The notes under the pieces: generated by a model | Seen by the model: the letters and a program-made list of their open reading frames with translations, nothing else | Databases searched by the model: none | Told to the model about the DNA's origin: nothing | Position numbers and translations under genes: made by a program | Part shown: positions 37,497 to 46,409 of the stretch, piece by piece | How positions within the stretch are numbered: the first letter of the stretch is position 1 | Layout: every line of letters begins with the position of its first letter | Assembly: GCF_001685355.1 (NCBI RefSeq) | Contig: NZ_CP016438.1 | Coordinates: 4,712,001-4,776,000, forward strand | Direction: 5' to 3' | Origin: Streptomyces lincolnensis | Lineage (GTDB): Bacteria > Actinomycetota > Actinomycetes > Streptomycetales > Streptomycetaceae | Length of the DNA stretch: 64,000 nucleotides

Positions 37497-38562
37497 ACCG
37501 ACGGACCCCGTGTCCCGGCACGTCGGCCCGGTGACCGGGGACGCCCTCGCGGGCTACCTGCGGGCCCAGGCCACGGAGTTCCTCCGCGCCCTGCGGCTGC
37601 ACCGCGAATCCGGCGGTACGACGGCCGCGGGCGCCGGACCGGGCGCGGAGGACCCCGTCGACGCGGCCCGCGCCCTGCGCCGCTCCCTGCGCCGCGTCAG
37701 CGCCAGCCTCCACACCTTCCGCCCCCTCCTCGACCCCGACTGGTCGGAGTCCCTGCGCCCCGAGCTCGCCTGGCTCTCCGGCACGCTGGGCATGGAGCAC
37801 GCCTACGAGTCCCGGCTGGAGCGGCTGCTCCTGGCCCTGCACCGGTTGTCGGGGGCGGTGTTCCCCGCCCAGCACATCGCCGGGACGGCGCCCGACCCAC
37901 AACACTCCGGTTCCCCCACCCACCCCGCCGCCCCCGACCGCGGCAACCTCACCGTGGGCGCCGCGAAGGCGGGCGCCCTCCTGGACCGCCAGCTCACCCT
38001 CGCCCGCACCCGGGCCCACAGCACCGCCCTCCAGGCCCTCGGCTCCTCCCGCTTCCACGCCGTCGCGGACTGCATCGCCGTCCTGGCCAGCGAGGTCCCC
38101 CTGGTCCAGAGCGCCCCCGCCACCGACCTCCGCCCCCTCGCCACCGCGGCCGAGGAACGCCTCGCGGACGCCGTCACCGCCCTCCCCCTGGTCACCGCCG
38201 GCCACCCCTACAACGCGGAGGCCCTCATCCACGGCCTCTCCCCCGACCCGGCCCCGCACCCGCAGGACACCCCCTGGCACCAGGTCAGGCTCCTGCTCCG
38301 CCTGCACCGCTACGCCCGCGAGGTCCTCCAGGGCACCGGCGCCCCCGTCGACGTGAGGCTGTTCGACGCGGGCCGGGCCCTGGACCGGCACCGGGACGCC
38401 TCGGAGGCGGCGGCCGCCGCGGCCCAGGCGGCGCGCACCCCCCGGATCGCCCCCGCCACGGCGTACGCCCTCGGCGTGCTCCATGCCGACCAGCGGCACG
38501 AGGTGGAGGCGGCCCGCTTCACCTTCCAGCAGTCGTGGCAGAAGCATCCGGTCAGCACCTGA
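37477..38562 (+). CDS. CHAD-domain protein
   Basis: 361 residues from GTG 37477, inside the ppk end. An alpha-helical domain with conserved basic and His residues is visible: [75 protein letters not shown] domains bind polyphosphate granules, so overlap with ppk fits directly. A Pro/His-rich insertion (about 130-150) interrupts the domain. It also overlaps the NUDIX reading frame region. Confidence 0.9.
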   Translation: MAQQHLEPTDPVSRHVGPVTGDALAGYLRAQATEFLRALRLHRESGGTTAAGAGPGAEDPVDAARALRRSLRRVSASLHTFRPLLDPDWSESLRPELAWLSGTLGMEHAYESRLERLLLALHRLSGAVFPAQHIAGTAPDPQHSGSPTHPAAPDRGNLTVGAAKAGALLDRQLTLARTRAHSTALQALGSSRFHAVADCIAVLASEVPLVQSAPATDLRPLATAAEERLADAVTALPLVTAGHPYNAEALIHGLSPDPAPHPQDTPWHQVRLLLRLHRYAREVLQGTGAPVDVRLFDAGRALDRHRDASEAAAAAAQAARTPRIAPATAYALGVLHADQRHEVEAARFTFQQSWQKHPVST

Positions 38563-38579
38563 AGGAGGCGGCGACCGCA

Positions 38580-39002
38580 GTGACCGAGACCCGGGAAACC
38601 CCTGTCCAGGCGGCCGGCTGCGTCCTGTGGCGCCACTCCCCGCTCGACGGCGGGCTGGAGGTCTGCCTCGTCCACCGGCCGAAATACGACGACTGGTCGC
38701 ACCCGAAAGGCAAGCTCAAGCGCGACGAGGAGCCCCTCGCGGGCGCCCTGCGCGAGGTCGCCGAGGAGACCGGCCAGCGCGCCGCGCCCGGCGCCCCGCT
38801 GCCCACCGTCCGCTACCTCGCGAACGGCCGCCCCAAGCAGGTCCGCTACTGGGCGGCCGAGGCCACGGGAGGCATGTTCACGCCGAACGACGAGGTCGAC
38901 CGCGTTCTCTGGCTCCCGCCGGCCGCCGCCCGCGCCCGGCTGACCCAACCGAGGGATCGCACCCTCGTGGACGCCCTGCTCACAGCGCTGCACCTGACAT
39001 AG
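38580..39002 (+). CDS. NUDIX hydrolase
   Basis: 140 residues from GTG 38580, AAGGAGG 11 bases upstream; the frame is open to a GTG at 38535 inside the CHAD gene. The NUDIX box is GKLKRDEEPLAGALREVAEETG, cut here at 22 of 23 positions, with the metal-binding REVAEE. It lacks the C-terminal phosphohistidine domain found in the longer MutT-type actinobacterial proteins. Position after ppk and CHAD suggests an (oligo)phosphate or polyP-related substrate; that is inference. Confidence 0.9.
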   Translation: MTETRETPVQAAGCVLWRHSPLDGGLEVCLVHRPKYDDWSHPKGKLKRDEEPLAGALREVAEETGQRAAPGAPLPTVRYLANGRPKQVRYWAAEATGGMFTPNDEVDRVLWLPPAAARARLTQPRDRTLVDALLTALHLT

Positions 39003-39090
39003 TCCGAAAGTCGTCACCCGGCGTGCGCGTCCGGGATCTCACCGTGTCCTCGACGTAAGCGTTCCGTGACCTCACCGCACCGTCCACCAG

Positions 39091-39134
39091 GGTTCACCCC
39101 TCGTTCATGTACGGCCTTCGGCGCCTTCACCTGA
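39091..39134 (+). promoter_or_regulatory. PhoP (PHO) box array of pstS
   Basis: 11-base direct repeats start at 39091 (GGTTCACCCCT), 39102 (CGTTCATGTAC), 39113 (weak) and 39124 (CCTTCACCTGA). The first two match the Streptomyces PHO core well. pstS is the classical PhoP target, so phosphate starvation should switch on the operon. Confidence 0.82.
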
Positions 39135-39249
39135 TCTGCCTAATTTCAGCCTTACGCGGTGCGGACCGCACATCGCACACGTGCCCGCACCACTCAGTCT
39201 TCGCACGCCGCCGGTTCAGGACGGCGGCTCCTGGAAGGAACTCCCTCAA

Positions 39250-40374
39250 GTGAAGCTTCAGCGCAAGAACCGGCGGGCTCTCGCTCTCGGCGCGATCGCC
39301 GTCTCCGGCGCCCTGGCCCTCACGGCGTGCGGCTCCGACGACACCAGCAACGGTGGTGGCGCCACGGGGGGCGCGACCGCCGCCGCGGGCAACATCAAGT
39401 GTGACGACGCCAAGGGCCAGCTGCTCGCCGACGGCTCCTCCGCGCAGAAGAACGCGATCGACGCCTGGGTCAAGCAGTTCACCCAGGCCTGTGGCGTGCA
39501 GATCAACTACAAGGGCTCCGGCTCGGGCGCGGGCATCACCGCGTTCACCAACGGCCAGGTCGCCTTCGCCGGTTCCGACTCCGCGCTCAAGCCGGAAGAG
39601 GTCACCGCCTCCAAGAAGGTCTGCACCGGCGGCCAGGCCATCGACCTCCCGATGGTCGGCGGCCCGATCGCGGTCGGCTTCAACGTCTCCGGTGTCGACA
39701 AGCTCACGCTCGACTCCGCGACGCTCGCCAAGATCTTCGACAGCAAGATCACCAACTGGAACGACCCGGCGATCGCCAAGCTGAACCCCGGCGTCAAGCT
39801 GCCCAGCCTGAAGATCCAGCCGTTCCACCGCTCGGACGAGTCCGGCACCACGGACAACTTCACCAAGTACCTGATCGCCACCGCCAAGAAGGACTTCCCC
39901 TACGAGGGCGGCAAGGCCTGGCAGGCCAAGGGCGGCCAGTCCGCGTCCGGCTCCTCCGGTGTGGCCCAGCAGGTCAAGGAGACCAACGGCGCCATCGGCT
40001 ACTTCGAGCTGTCGTACGCCAAGGACGGCATCAAGCCGATCTCCCTCGACACCGGTGCGGCCGCCCCGGTCGAGGCCACCGTCGACAACGCCACCAAGGC
40101 CATCGGTGAGGCCCAGGTCGTCGGCACGGGCAAGGACCTGGCGCTGAAGCTGAACTACAACACCACGGCCGACGGCGCCTACCCGATGGTCCTGGTGACG
40201 TACGAGATCGCCTGCGACAAGGGCAACAAGGCCGACACCCTGGCCGCCACCAAGGCGTTCCTGCGCTACGTCGCCTCCGAGGACGGTCAGAAGATCCTCG
40301 CCGAGAACGACTACGCGCCGATCCCCGCCGACATCATCGCCAAGGTCCGCACCACCATCGAGGGCCTGAGCTGA
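39250..40374 (+). CDS. pstS: Phosphate-binding lipoprotein PstS
   Basis: 374 residues from GTG 39250 (AAGGAA upstream). The lipoprotein signal ends LALTAC with the lipidated Cys24. The mature protein has the phosphate-site loops DGSSAQKNA, GSGSGAGITAF and RSDESGTTDNF. It captures Pi outside the membrane for PstCAB. It is the first gene of the operon and is separated from pstC by a 15-base-pair hairpin, which would keep pstS expression higher than the rest. Confidence 0.96.
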   Translation: MKLQRKNRRALALGAIAVSGALALTACGSDDTSNGGGATGGATAAAGNIKCDDAKGQLLADGSSAQKNAIDAWVKQFTQACGVQINYKGSGSGAGITAFTNGQVAFAGSDSALKPEEVTASKKVCTGGQAIDLPMVGGPIAVGFNVSGVDKLTLDSATLAKIFDSKITNWNDPAIAKLNPGVKLPSLKIQPFHRSDESGTTDNFTKYLIATAKKDFPYEGGKAWQAKGGQSASGSSGVAQQVKETNGAIGYFELSYAKDGIKPISLDTGAAAPVEATVDNATKAIGEAQVVGTGKDLALKLNYNTTADGAYPMVLVTYEIACDKGNKADTLAATKAFLRYVASEDGQKILAENDYAPIPADIIAKVRTTIEGLS

Positions 40375-40380
40375 CCTGAG

Positions 40381-40421
40381 TGCGGTCCGGCCCGGACCTG
40401 AAAAACCCGGGCCGGACCGCA
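40381..40421 (+). terminator. Attenuator hairpin between pstS and pstC
   Basis: TGCGGTCCGGCCCGG (40381-40395) pairs perfectly with CCGGGCCGGACCGCA (40407-40421) around an A-rich loop. It follows the pstS stop and lacks a T run, fitting partial termination or mRNA stabilisation. Confidence 0.85.
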
Positions 40422-40484
40422 TCGTCCGGTGCACCGCCGCCAGGAGCCGCACACCACGTACGGCTCCGCAGACCGGAGAACCCG

Positions 40485-41489
40485 ATGGACACCAAAGAGA
40501 TAACCGACACCCCCCCTCCCACCCCACAGCCCACGCAGGCCGAGCAGAAGCGCGCGGCCCGCGGCGCCACCCGACCCGGTGACCGGATCTTCCTCGGTCT
40601 CTCCCGCGGATCGGGCATCCTGCTGCTGGTGATCATGGCCGCCATCGCCGGCTTCCTCACCTACCGCGCCTCGATCGCGATCAGCAAGGACGACGCCAAC
40701 TTCTTCACCGCCTTCGAGTGGAACACCGGTGTCGTCCCGCCCCGGTTCGGCATCGCCGTCCTGGTCTTCGGCACGATCGTCTCCTCGATCGTCGCCATGG
40801 TCATCGCGGTCCCGATCGCCGTCGCCATCGCGCTGTTCCTCACGCACTACGCCCCGCGCAAGCTGAGCGGCCCCATCGCGTACGTGATCGACCTGCTCGC
40901 CGCCGTGCCGTCCATCGTCTACGGCCTCTGGGGCGCCCTGGTCCTCGTACCGAACATGAACGGCCTCTACGGCTGGCTCGACGACTACCTCGGCTGGACC
41001 GGCATCTTCTCCTGGCAGGGCGGCGCGCCCCGCTCGATGCTCACCGTCGGCATCCTGCTCGCGATCATGATCCTTCCGATCATCACCAACGTGAGCCGCG
41101 AGGTCTTCCGCCAGGTCCCGCAGATGCACGAGGAAGCCGCGCTGGCCCTCGGCGCCACCCGCTGGGAAGTGATCCGCATGGCGGTCATCCCCTTCGGCCG
41201 CTCCGGCGTGATCTCCGCCTCGATGCTCGGCCTCGGCCGTGCGCTCGGCGAGACGATGGCCGTGGCCACCGTGCTCTCGCCGACCTTCGACATCCAGGCC
41301 AGCCTGCTCGACCCGGGCGGCGGCACCTTCGCCCAGAACATCGCCAGCAAGTTCAGTGAGGCCGGCGACATCGGCCGGGACGCGCTGATCGCCTCCGGTC
41401 TGGTCCTGTTCGTCATCACCCTGCTGGTCAACGGCGGGGCGCGCGCGATCATCGCCCGCCGCAAGGAGTACTCGGGGGCCAACGCATGA
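40485..41489 (+). CDS. pstC: Phosphate ABC permease PstC
   Basis: 334 residues. A Pro/Thr-rich cytoplasmic start leads to six helices. The coupling EAA-type loop is HEEAALALGATRWEVIRMAVIPFG. Further marks are AVPSIVYGLWGAL and ALGETMAVATV. With PstA it forms the membrane channel for Pi. Its stop overlaps the pstA ATG. Confidence 0.95.
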   Translation: MDTKEITDTPPPTPQPTQAEQKRAARGATRPGDRIFLGLSRGSGILLLVIMAAIAGFLTYRASIAISKDDANFFTAFEWNTGVVPPRFGIAVLVFGTIVSSIVAMVIAVPIAVAIALFLTHYAPRKLSGPIAYVIDLLAAVPSIVYGLWGALVLVPNMNGLYGWLDDYLGWTGIFSWQGGAPRSMLTVGILLAIMILPIITNVSREVFRQVPQMHEEAALALGATRWEVIRMAVIPFGRSGVISASMLGLGRALGETMAVATVLSPTFDIQASLLDPGGGTFAQNIASKFSEAGDIGRDALIASGLVLFVITLLVNGGARAIIARRKEYSGANA

Positions 41490-42547
41490 GCAACGCCGTC
41501 ATCGCCGACAAGCCCCGCAGCACCCTCCAGGGCGCGCGCCTGCCCAAGTGGGCGCCGTACGCCATCGCGGCCGGCTCGCTGGCCCTGGGCATCGGCATCA
41601 GCCTGGGCGCCGGCCTGCACAGCAACATCCAGTGGGGCCTGATCGCCGCGGTCCTCTTCGTCATCGGCACGTACGTCATCGCCGCCCGCGTCGAGGGCCC
41701 CCGCCAGGCCAAGGACCGGATCGCGACCTCGCTGGTCTGGGTCGCCTTCCTGCTCGCCGTGATCCCGCTGGTCTCCCTGGTGTGGTCGACGATCTCGCGC
41801 GGTACGAAGGTCCTCGACATCTACTTCCTGACCCACTCGATGGGTCTGATCGCCGACTCCGAGCCCGGCGGCGGCATCTACCACGCCATCATCGGCAGCC
41901 TGGAGCAGGTCGGTCTCGCCACGGTGATCGCCGCGCCGGTCGGTGTGCTCACCGCGATCTACCTGGTGGAGTACGGGCGCGGCAACCTCGCCCGGGCCGT
42001 CACCTTCTTCGTCGACGTCATGACGGGCATCCCGTCGATCGTCGCGGGTCTGTTCATCCTCTCGATCATGCTGATGTTCGAGATGCAGCCCTTCGGCTTC
42101 GCCGGCTCGATGGCCCTGGCGATCCTGATGATGCCGGTCGTCGTCCGCTCCACGGAGGAGATGCTCAAGCTCGTCCCGAACGAGCTGCGCGAGGCCTCCC
42201 TGGCGCTCGGCGTGCCGAAGTGGCGCACCATCCTGAAGGTGGTCCTGCCGACCTCCCTCGGCGGCATCACCACCGGCATCATGCTGGCGGTCGCCCGTAT
42301 CGCGGGCGAGACTGCCCCGGTGCTCCTGCTGGTGTGGGGCAACTCGCTCATCAACTCGAACCCCTTCGAGGGTGCGCAGCAGTCGCTTCCGCTGTACATC
42401 TATCAGCAGTACGCGAACAGCGCGGGCTCGGGAGCGGCCTACGACCGCGCCTGGGCGGCGTCGCTGACGCTGATCGCCTTCGTGATGATCCTGAATCTGG
42501 TGGCTCGCGGCATCGCCCGCTGGAAGGCCCCCAAGACCGGTCGCTAA
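41486..42547 (+). CDS. pstA: Phosphate ABC permease PstA
   Basis: 353 residues. Six to seven helices; the first pair ([39 protein letters not shown]) is an N-terminal extension seen in actinobacterial PstA. The conserved loop is [22 protein letters not shown], with [11 protein letters not shown] and [13 protein letters not shown]. It partners PstC and docks PstB. Confidence 0.95.
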   Translation: MSNAVIADKPRSTLQGARLPKWAPYAIAAGSLALGIGISLGAGLHSNIQWGLIAAVLFVIGTYVIAARVEGPRQAKDRIATSLVWVAFLLAVIPLVSLVWSTISRGTKVLDIYFLTHSMGLIADSEPGGGIYHAIIGSLEQVGLATVIAAPVGVLTAIYLVEYGRGNLARAVTFFVDVMTGIPSIVAGLFILSIMLMFEMQPFGFAGSMALAILMMPVVVRSTEEMLKLVPNELREASLALGVPKWRTILKVVLPTSLGGITTGIMLAVARIAGETAPVLLLVWGNSLINSNPFEGAQQSLPLYIYQQYANSAGSGAAYDRAWAASLTLIAFVMILNLVARGIARWKAPKTGR

Positions 42548-42617
42548 AGCATCAATATGCGGCTACCGCCGCGCGGGGCCCCTCAGCGACCCCCAGACTT
42601 ATGGAAGTGACGTAATC

Positions 42618-43394
42618 ATGGCCAAGCGAATCGACGTAAGCGGACTGACCGCCTACTACGGCTCCCACAAGGCGATCGAGGACATCTCGATGACGGTCGA
42701 GCCGCGCTCGGTGACGGCCTTCATCGGCCCCTCCGGCTGCGGCAAGTCGACGTTCCTGCGCACGCTGAACCGTATGCACGAGGTCACCTCGGGCGGCCGG
42801 GTCGAGGGCAAGGTGCTGCTGGACGACGAGGACCTGTACGGCCACGGCATCGACCCGGTGTCGGTGCGGCGTGAGGTCGGCATGGTGTTCCAGCGGCCGA
42901 ACCCCTTCCCGACGATGTCGATCTTCGACAACGTGGCGGCGGGGCTGCGGCTGAACGGCAGCTACAAGAAGTCGGAGCTCGGGGACGTCGTCGAGAAGTC
43001 CCTCAAGGGCGCGAACCTCTGGAACGAGGTCAAGGACCGGCTGAACAAGCCGGGGTCCGGGCTGTCCGGTGGTCAGCAGCAGCGTCTGTGCATCGCGCGC
43101 GCGATCGCGGTCGAGCCGAACGTGCTGCTGATGGACGAGCCCTGCTCGGCCCTGGACCCCATCTCCACCCTGGCGATCGAGGACCTGATCGGCGAGCTGA
43201 AGGAGCGCTTCACGATCGTCATCGTGACGCACAACATGCAGCAGGCGGCGCGGGTCTCCGACCGTACGGCGTTCTTCAACCTGTCCGCCGTCGGGCAGCC
43301 CGGCAAGCTCATCGAGATCGACGACACGGAGCGCATCTTCTCCAACCCGTCGGTCCAGGCCACGGAGGACTACATCTCCGGCCGCTTCGGCTGA
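42618..43394 (+). CDS. pstB: Phosphate ABC ATPase PstB
   Basis: 258 residues: Walker [11 protein letters not shown]-loop VFQRPNPFP (PstB hallmark), signature LSGGQQQR, Walker [13 protein letters not shown], switch VTHNMQQA. It powers Pi import through PstCA. It is the last gene of the operon, followed by two hairpins. Confidence 0.96.
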   Translation: MAKRIDVSGLTAYYGSHKAIEDISMTVEPRSVTAFIGPSGCGKSTFLRTLNRMHEVTSGGRVEGKVLLDDEDLYGHGIDPVSVRREVGMVFQRPNPFPTMSIFDNVAAGLRLNGSYKKSELGDVVEKSLKGANLWNEVKDRLNKPGSGLSGGQQQRLCIARAIAVEPNVLLMDEPCSALDPISTLAIEDLIGELKERFTIVIVTHNMQQAARVSDRTAFFNLSAVGQPGKLIEIDDTERIFSNPSVQATEDYISGRFG

Positions 43395-43417
43395 GCCGCA
43401 CCTCCTTCCGAGAACCC

Positions 43418-43497
43418 CTCGCGGTGCTGCATGGCGGTGCCACCGCGAGGCCGAAAAGGGCCCGCCTCCTGCGATGCGTGCAGGGGGCGGGCCCGTT
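43418..43497 (+). terminator. Tandem hairpins ending the pst operon
   Basis: First stem CTCGCGGTG (43418-43426) with CACCGCGAG (43441-43449). Second stem GGGCCCGCC-CCTGC (43458-43472) with GCAGG-GGCGGGCCC (43480-43494), followed by GTTT, a factor-independent terminator. Confidence 0.85.
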
Positions 43498-43524
43498 TCC
43501 TGTCATCGGCCGACGCGATGCCTG

Positions 43525-43737
43525 CGGCGCGCTGTGCGGCTCCGGTGGGGGCGGATGTAGCGCCTTGTGTCCGGTGGGTGGGTCGGGGCCGGGTCGGGGG
43601 GTCTCCGTCCTCGGTCCGGCGGTGCTGTCGGGCCAAGAGGTACTGCGTGTCGGACGCCGGCCGCTGCGGGCGGACACCCCCCGCCCCGTCCCCTCACCGC
43701 CGTGGGCGGCTGGGAGCACCTCATGCCCGACGGCGGC
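43525..43737 (+). repeat. Long dispersed intergenic repeat, copy A
   Basis: About 210 bases closely matched, in inverted orientation, by 57611-57836. Shared blocks include GGCGCGCTGTGCGG, GTGGGTCGGGGCCGG, TCCTCGGTCCGGCGGTGCTGT, GCTGCGGGCGGACACCCCCC and GCCGCCGTGGGCGGCT. There is no transposase and no gene. The 500-base gap 43395-43896 holds this, two hairpins and two smaller repeats only. Confidence 0.85.
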
Positions 43738-43747
43738 TTTCCCTGCC

Positions 43748-43777
43748 TAAGGGGCGCGGGGAACTGCGCGACCAGCC
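43748..43777 (+). repeat. 30-base dispersed repeat, copy 1
   Basis: TAAGGGGCGCGGGGAACTGC and the ten bases GCGACCAGCC that follow are identical to 49310-49339 in the same orientation. It is a word common between Streptomyces genes (from memory). Confidence 0.9.
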
Positions 43778-43854
43778 ACGACGAACCCGCACCCGCCCTA
43801 CGACCGAACAAGGCACCCCATAAGGCCCCGGGGTCGAAGGGGCAGAGCCCCTGG

Positions 43855-43887
43855 GGATGGGACGGGTAGGGGCGGCGGGGGCGAGAA
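43855..43887 (+). repeat. Dispersed intergenic repeat, copy 2
   Basis: Identical over 33 bases to 4531-4563. It ends ten bases before the end of the Pit gene, after a GGGGC/GCCCC hairpin. Confidence 0.85.
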
Positions 43888-43896
43888 AAAACCCGA

Positions 43897-44895
43897 CTAC
43901 AGAAAAGCCAGGTTGACGATCCAGAACGAGCACGCGGCCACGGCGGCAGCCGCCGGCATCGTGATGAACCACCCCAGGATGATGTTCTTGGCAACACCCC
44001 ACCGCACAGCGTTCACCCGCTTGGTCGCCCCCACACCCATGATCGCGGAGGTGATGACATGCGTGGTGGAAATCGGCGCCTTGAACAGAAACGCCGTGGC
44101 GAACATGATCGACGCCCCCGTGGTCTCCGCGGCAAACCCCTGAGGCGGATCCAACTCAATGATCTTGCGCCCAAGGGTCCGCATAATCCGCCAGCCCCCC
44201 GCGTACGTACCCAACGACAGCATCACCGCACAGACGATCTTGACCCAGACCGGAATCGGATCGCCGTAGTCCTCGACGTCGGCGATGACGAGGGCCATCA
44301 CCACGATGCCCATCGTCTTCTGCGCGTCCTGAAGGCCGTGGCCGAGAGCCATCCCCGCCGCCGACACGGTCTGCGCGATACGGAACCCGCGCTTGGCCTT
44401 GTGCGGATTGGCCCGCCGGAAGATCCACATGATGGCGGTCATCACGAGATAGCCGGCGACCAGACCGACCACCGGCGAGATGAACATCGGGATGACGACC
44501 TTCTCCAGCACGCCGTGCCAGTACACGGTCGTGCCGCCCGCGAGCGCCGCACCGACCATGCCGCCGAACAGCGCGTGCGAGGAGGACGACGGCAGACCGA
44601 AGTACCAGGTGACCAGGTTCCAGGTGATCGCGCCGACCAGCGCGGCGAAGAGGATGCCCATCCCCTTCGAGCCCTCGGGTGTCTGGATCAGCCCCTCGCT
44701 GACCGTCTTGGCGACCCCGGAACCGAGAAACGCACCGGCAAGGTTCATGACAGCAGCCATCGCCAGCGCCGCCCGGGGCGTGAGCGCGCGTGTCGACACG
44801 GAGGTGGCGATCGCGTTGGCCGAGTCGTGGAAGCCGTTGGTGTAGGTGAAGAAGAGCGCGACCCCGATGGTCGCGACCAGAGCGAAGGTGTCCAT
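43897..44895 (-). CDS. pit: Low-affinity inorganic phosphate transporter (Pit family)
   Basis: 332 residues, about ten helices. The PiT signature occurs twice in inverted halves: NGFHDSANAIATSVSTRALTP near the N-terminus and FKAPISTTHVITSAIMGVG near the C-terminus; GLPSSSSHALFGGMVGAAL lies between. It takes up Pi as a metal-phosphate complex driven by protons or sodium. It sits downstream of a DUF47 partner on the same strand, the usual regulator-transporter pair, and converges on pst. Confidence 0.94.
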   Translation of the reverse strand: MDTFALVATIGVALFFTYTNGFHDSANAIATSVSTRALTPRAALAMAAVMNLAGAFLGSGVAKTVSEGLIQTPEGSKGMGILFAALVGAITWNLVTWYFGLPSSSSHALFGGMVGAALAGGTTVYWHGVLEKVVIPMFISPVVGLVAGYLVMTAIMWIFRRANPHKAKRGFRIAQTVSAAGMALGHGLQDAQKTMGIVVMALVIADVEDYGDPIPVWVKIVCAVMLSLGTYAGGWRIMRTLGRKIIELDPPQGFAAETTGASIMFATAFLFKAPISTTHVITSAIMGVGATKRVNAVRWGVAKNIILGWFITMPAAAAVAACSFWIVNLAFL

Positions 44896-44902
44896 GAAGT
44901 GC

Positions 44903-45523
44903 TCAGGACTCCTTGACGGCGATGGTCTCCACCGTGTTCGCCACGTGCTCGAACGCGTCGGCCGCTTCCTCCAGCACGTCCACGATCTGCTTGAGCTTCA
45001 GCACCTCGATGGCCTCGTACTTGCCGTTGAAGAGCATGGCCAGCAGCTTGCGGTGGATCTGGTCGGCCTGGTTCTCCAGCCGGTTGACCTCGATCCAGTA
45101 CTCGGTGAGGTTGTCCATGGTCCGCAGGTTCGGCATGGCCTCGGCCGTCAGCTCCGCCGCCCGGGCCAGCACCTCGATCTGCTGCTCGACGCCCTTGGGG
45201 AGTTCCTCGACGTTGTAGAGGACGACCAGGTCGACGGCCTCCTCCATGAAGTCCATGATGTCGTCGAGGGAGGACGCGAGGTTGTAGATGTCCTCGCGGT
45301 CGAAGGGCGTGATGAACGAGGAGTTCAACTGGTGGAAGATCGCGTGCGTGGCGTCGTCACCCGCGTGTTCGGCGGCCCGCATACGCTCTGCGATCTCGGC
45401 CCGGGCGGAAGCGTCCGCCCCGAGCAGTTCCATGAGGAGCTTCGAGCCCGTGACGATGTTGTCCGCGGAGGCGGCGAACATGTCGTAGAAGCTCGTCTCC
45501 CTGGGGGTCAGACGAAAGCGCAC
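44903..45523 (-). CDS. DUF47 (PhoU-like) Pit accessory protein
   Basis: 206 residues, all helical: FYDMFAASADNIVTGSKLLMELL, MRAAEHAGDDATHAIFHQL, then DREDIYNLASSLDDIMDFMEEAVDL and VNRLENQADQIHRKLLAMLF. The E/D-xxx-D metal-binding patterns of PhoU are visible. DUF47 proteins are thought to control their partner Pit transporter. Only seven bases separate it from pit. Confidence 0.92.
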   Translation of the reverse strand: MRFRLTPRETSFYDMFAASADNIVTGSKLLMELLGADASARAEIAERMRAAEHAGDDATHAIFHQLNSSFITPFDREDIYNLASSLDDIMDFMEEAVDLVVLYNVEELPKGVEQQIEVLARAAELTAEAMPNLRTMDNLTEYWIEVNRLENQADQIHRKLLAMLFNGKYEAIEVLKLKQIVDVLEEAADAFEHVANTVETIAVKES

Positions 45524-45672
45524 AAGGGGTCCTCGGGGTGCATCGGTTTCGGTCAGGCTGATGCTAAGTGCATCATCCGGCCACGGCTAATGGGCCGTCC
45601 CCCAGTGTCGCCCATCAGGCAGAGTGGTCGGCACGGGGGCCTTCCGCAGGCCCTATACCCAGCAAAGTTCGG

Positions 45673-45697
45673 TACGATATACCCAGTAGGGGTATAT
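45673..45697 (+). promoter_or_regulatory. CsoR operator overlapping the csoR promoter
   Basis: ATATACCC (45677-45684), spacer AGTAG and GGGTATAT (45690-45697) form a perfect inverted repeat of the CsoR type (TACCC...GGGTA). A -10 box TACGAT lies at 45673-45678, so binding would block transcription until Cu(I) loads the repressor. Confidence 0.87.
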
Positions 45698-45734
45698 GAA
45701 TGTCCCCAGTGTGCCCAGTGATGCGGAGGACGCG

Positions 45735-46073
45735 ATGACGACCACCGAGGCCGGAGCGGAAGCGCCTTCCCCCATGCCCGCGGCCGAAACCGTGCACGGC
45801 TACCACAAGCAGAAGGACGAGCACCTCAAGCGTCTGCGCCGTATCGAGGGCCAGATCCGTGGCCTTCAGCGGATGGTCGACGAGGACGTCTACTGCATCG
45901 ACATACTCACCCAGGTGTCCGCCTCCACCAAGGCCCTCCAGTCCTTCGCCCTCCAGCTGCTGGAGGAGCATCTGCGCCACTGCGTCGCCGACGCGGCCGT
46001 CAAGGGCGGTGCCGAGATCGACGCGAAGGTCGAGGAGGCGACGAAGGCGATCGGCCGCCTGCTGCGCACCTGA
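45735..46073 (+). CDS. csoR: Copper-sensing repressor CsoR
   Basis: 112 residues from ATG 45735, with GGAGG five bases upstream; an ATG at 45696 lies inside the operator and is unlikely. The copper triad is Cys in DEDVYCIDIL and His/Cys in EEHLRHCVADA, with the normal spacing of 25 and 4 residues. HGYHKQKDEHLKRLRRIEGQ is the family N-terminal helix. It represses copZA-type genes and itself in S. lividans; no copper exporter is adjacent here. Confidence 0.94.
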   Translation: MTTTEAGAEAPSPMPAAETVHGYHKQKDEHLKRLRRIEGQIRGLQRMVDEDVYCIDILTQVSASTKALQSFALQLLEEHLRHCVADAAVKGGAEIDAKVEEATKAIGRLLRT

Positions 46074-46112
46074 GCTGCGACGAAGAGATACCTCGGGGGA
46101 GATGCCTCCGGC

Positions 46113-46292
46113 TCAGAAGCCGGAGGCATCCGCACGTTCCTCGGCCACGCGCAGCACCTCGTCGATGCTCTCCAGGCTGAGCCGCTCCTCGCCGGCCGCC
46201 GAGGCCGCGATGATCAGCTCTCCGCACAGTTCGATCTCGGCGAGGGCCACGTGGTCCTGAACTGCCGTACCGCCGACCGGAGCCACGCGCAT
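46113..46292 (-). CDS. Small conserved acidic protein (59 aa)
   Basis: Starts MRVAPVGGTAVQDHVALAEI and continues with the helical segments ELIIAASAAGEERLSLESID and EVLRVAEERADASGF. GAGG is directly before the ATG at 46292. No motif or membrane segment. It has the look of a conserved streptomycete small protein because its sequence is not low complexity, but the function is unknown. It faces csoR tail to tail. Confidence 0.65.
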   Translation of the reverse strand: MRVAPVGGTAVQDHVALAEIELCGELIIAASAAGEERLSLESIDEVLRVAEERADASGF

Positions 46293-46409
46293 CACCTCTT
46301 CTCTGCCGTTACCGACTTCCTAGAGTAGGGAGCGGCCTACGCACCGCGCATGGCACGGACGGGCTAGTCCTTGACGCCCGTCACGGCCTCCTGCCCCCGG
46401 CGGCGGGCC

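Noticed and set aside
43503..43997. Several short ORFs over the dispersed repeat, on both strands
   Set aside because: The same reading appears in both repeat copies because the DNA is repeated; no ribosome sites, and frames break between copies.
45696..45734. Upstream ATG for csoR
   Set aside because: It lies inside the operator palindrome and has no ribosome site; ATG 45735 has GGAGG and matches the family start as remembered.
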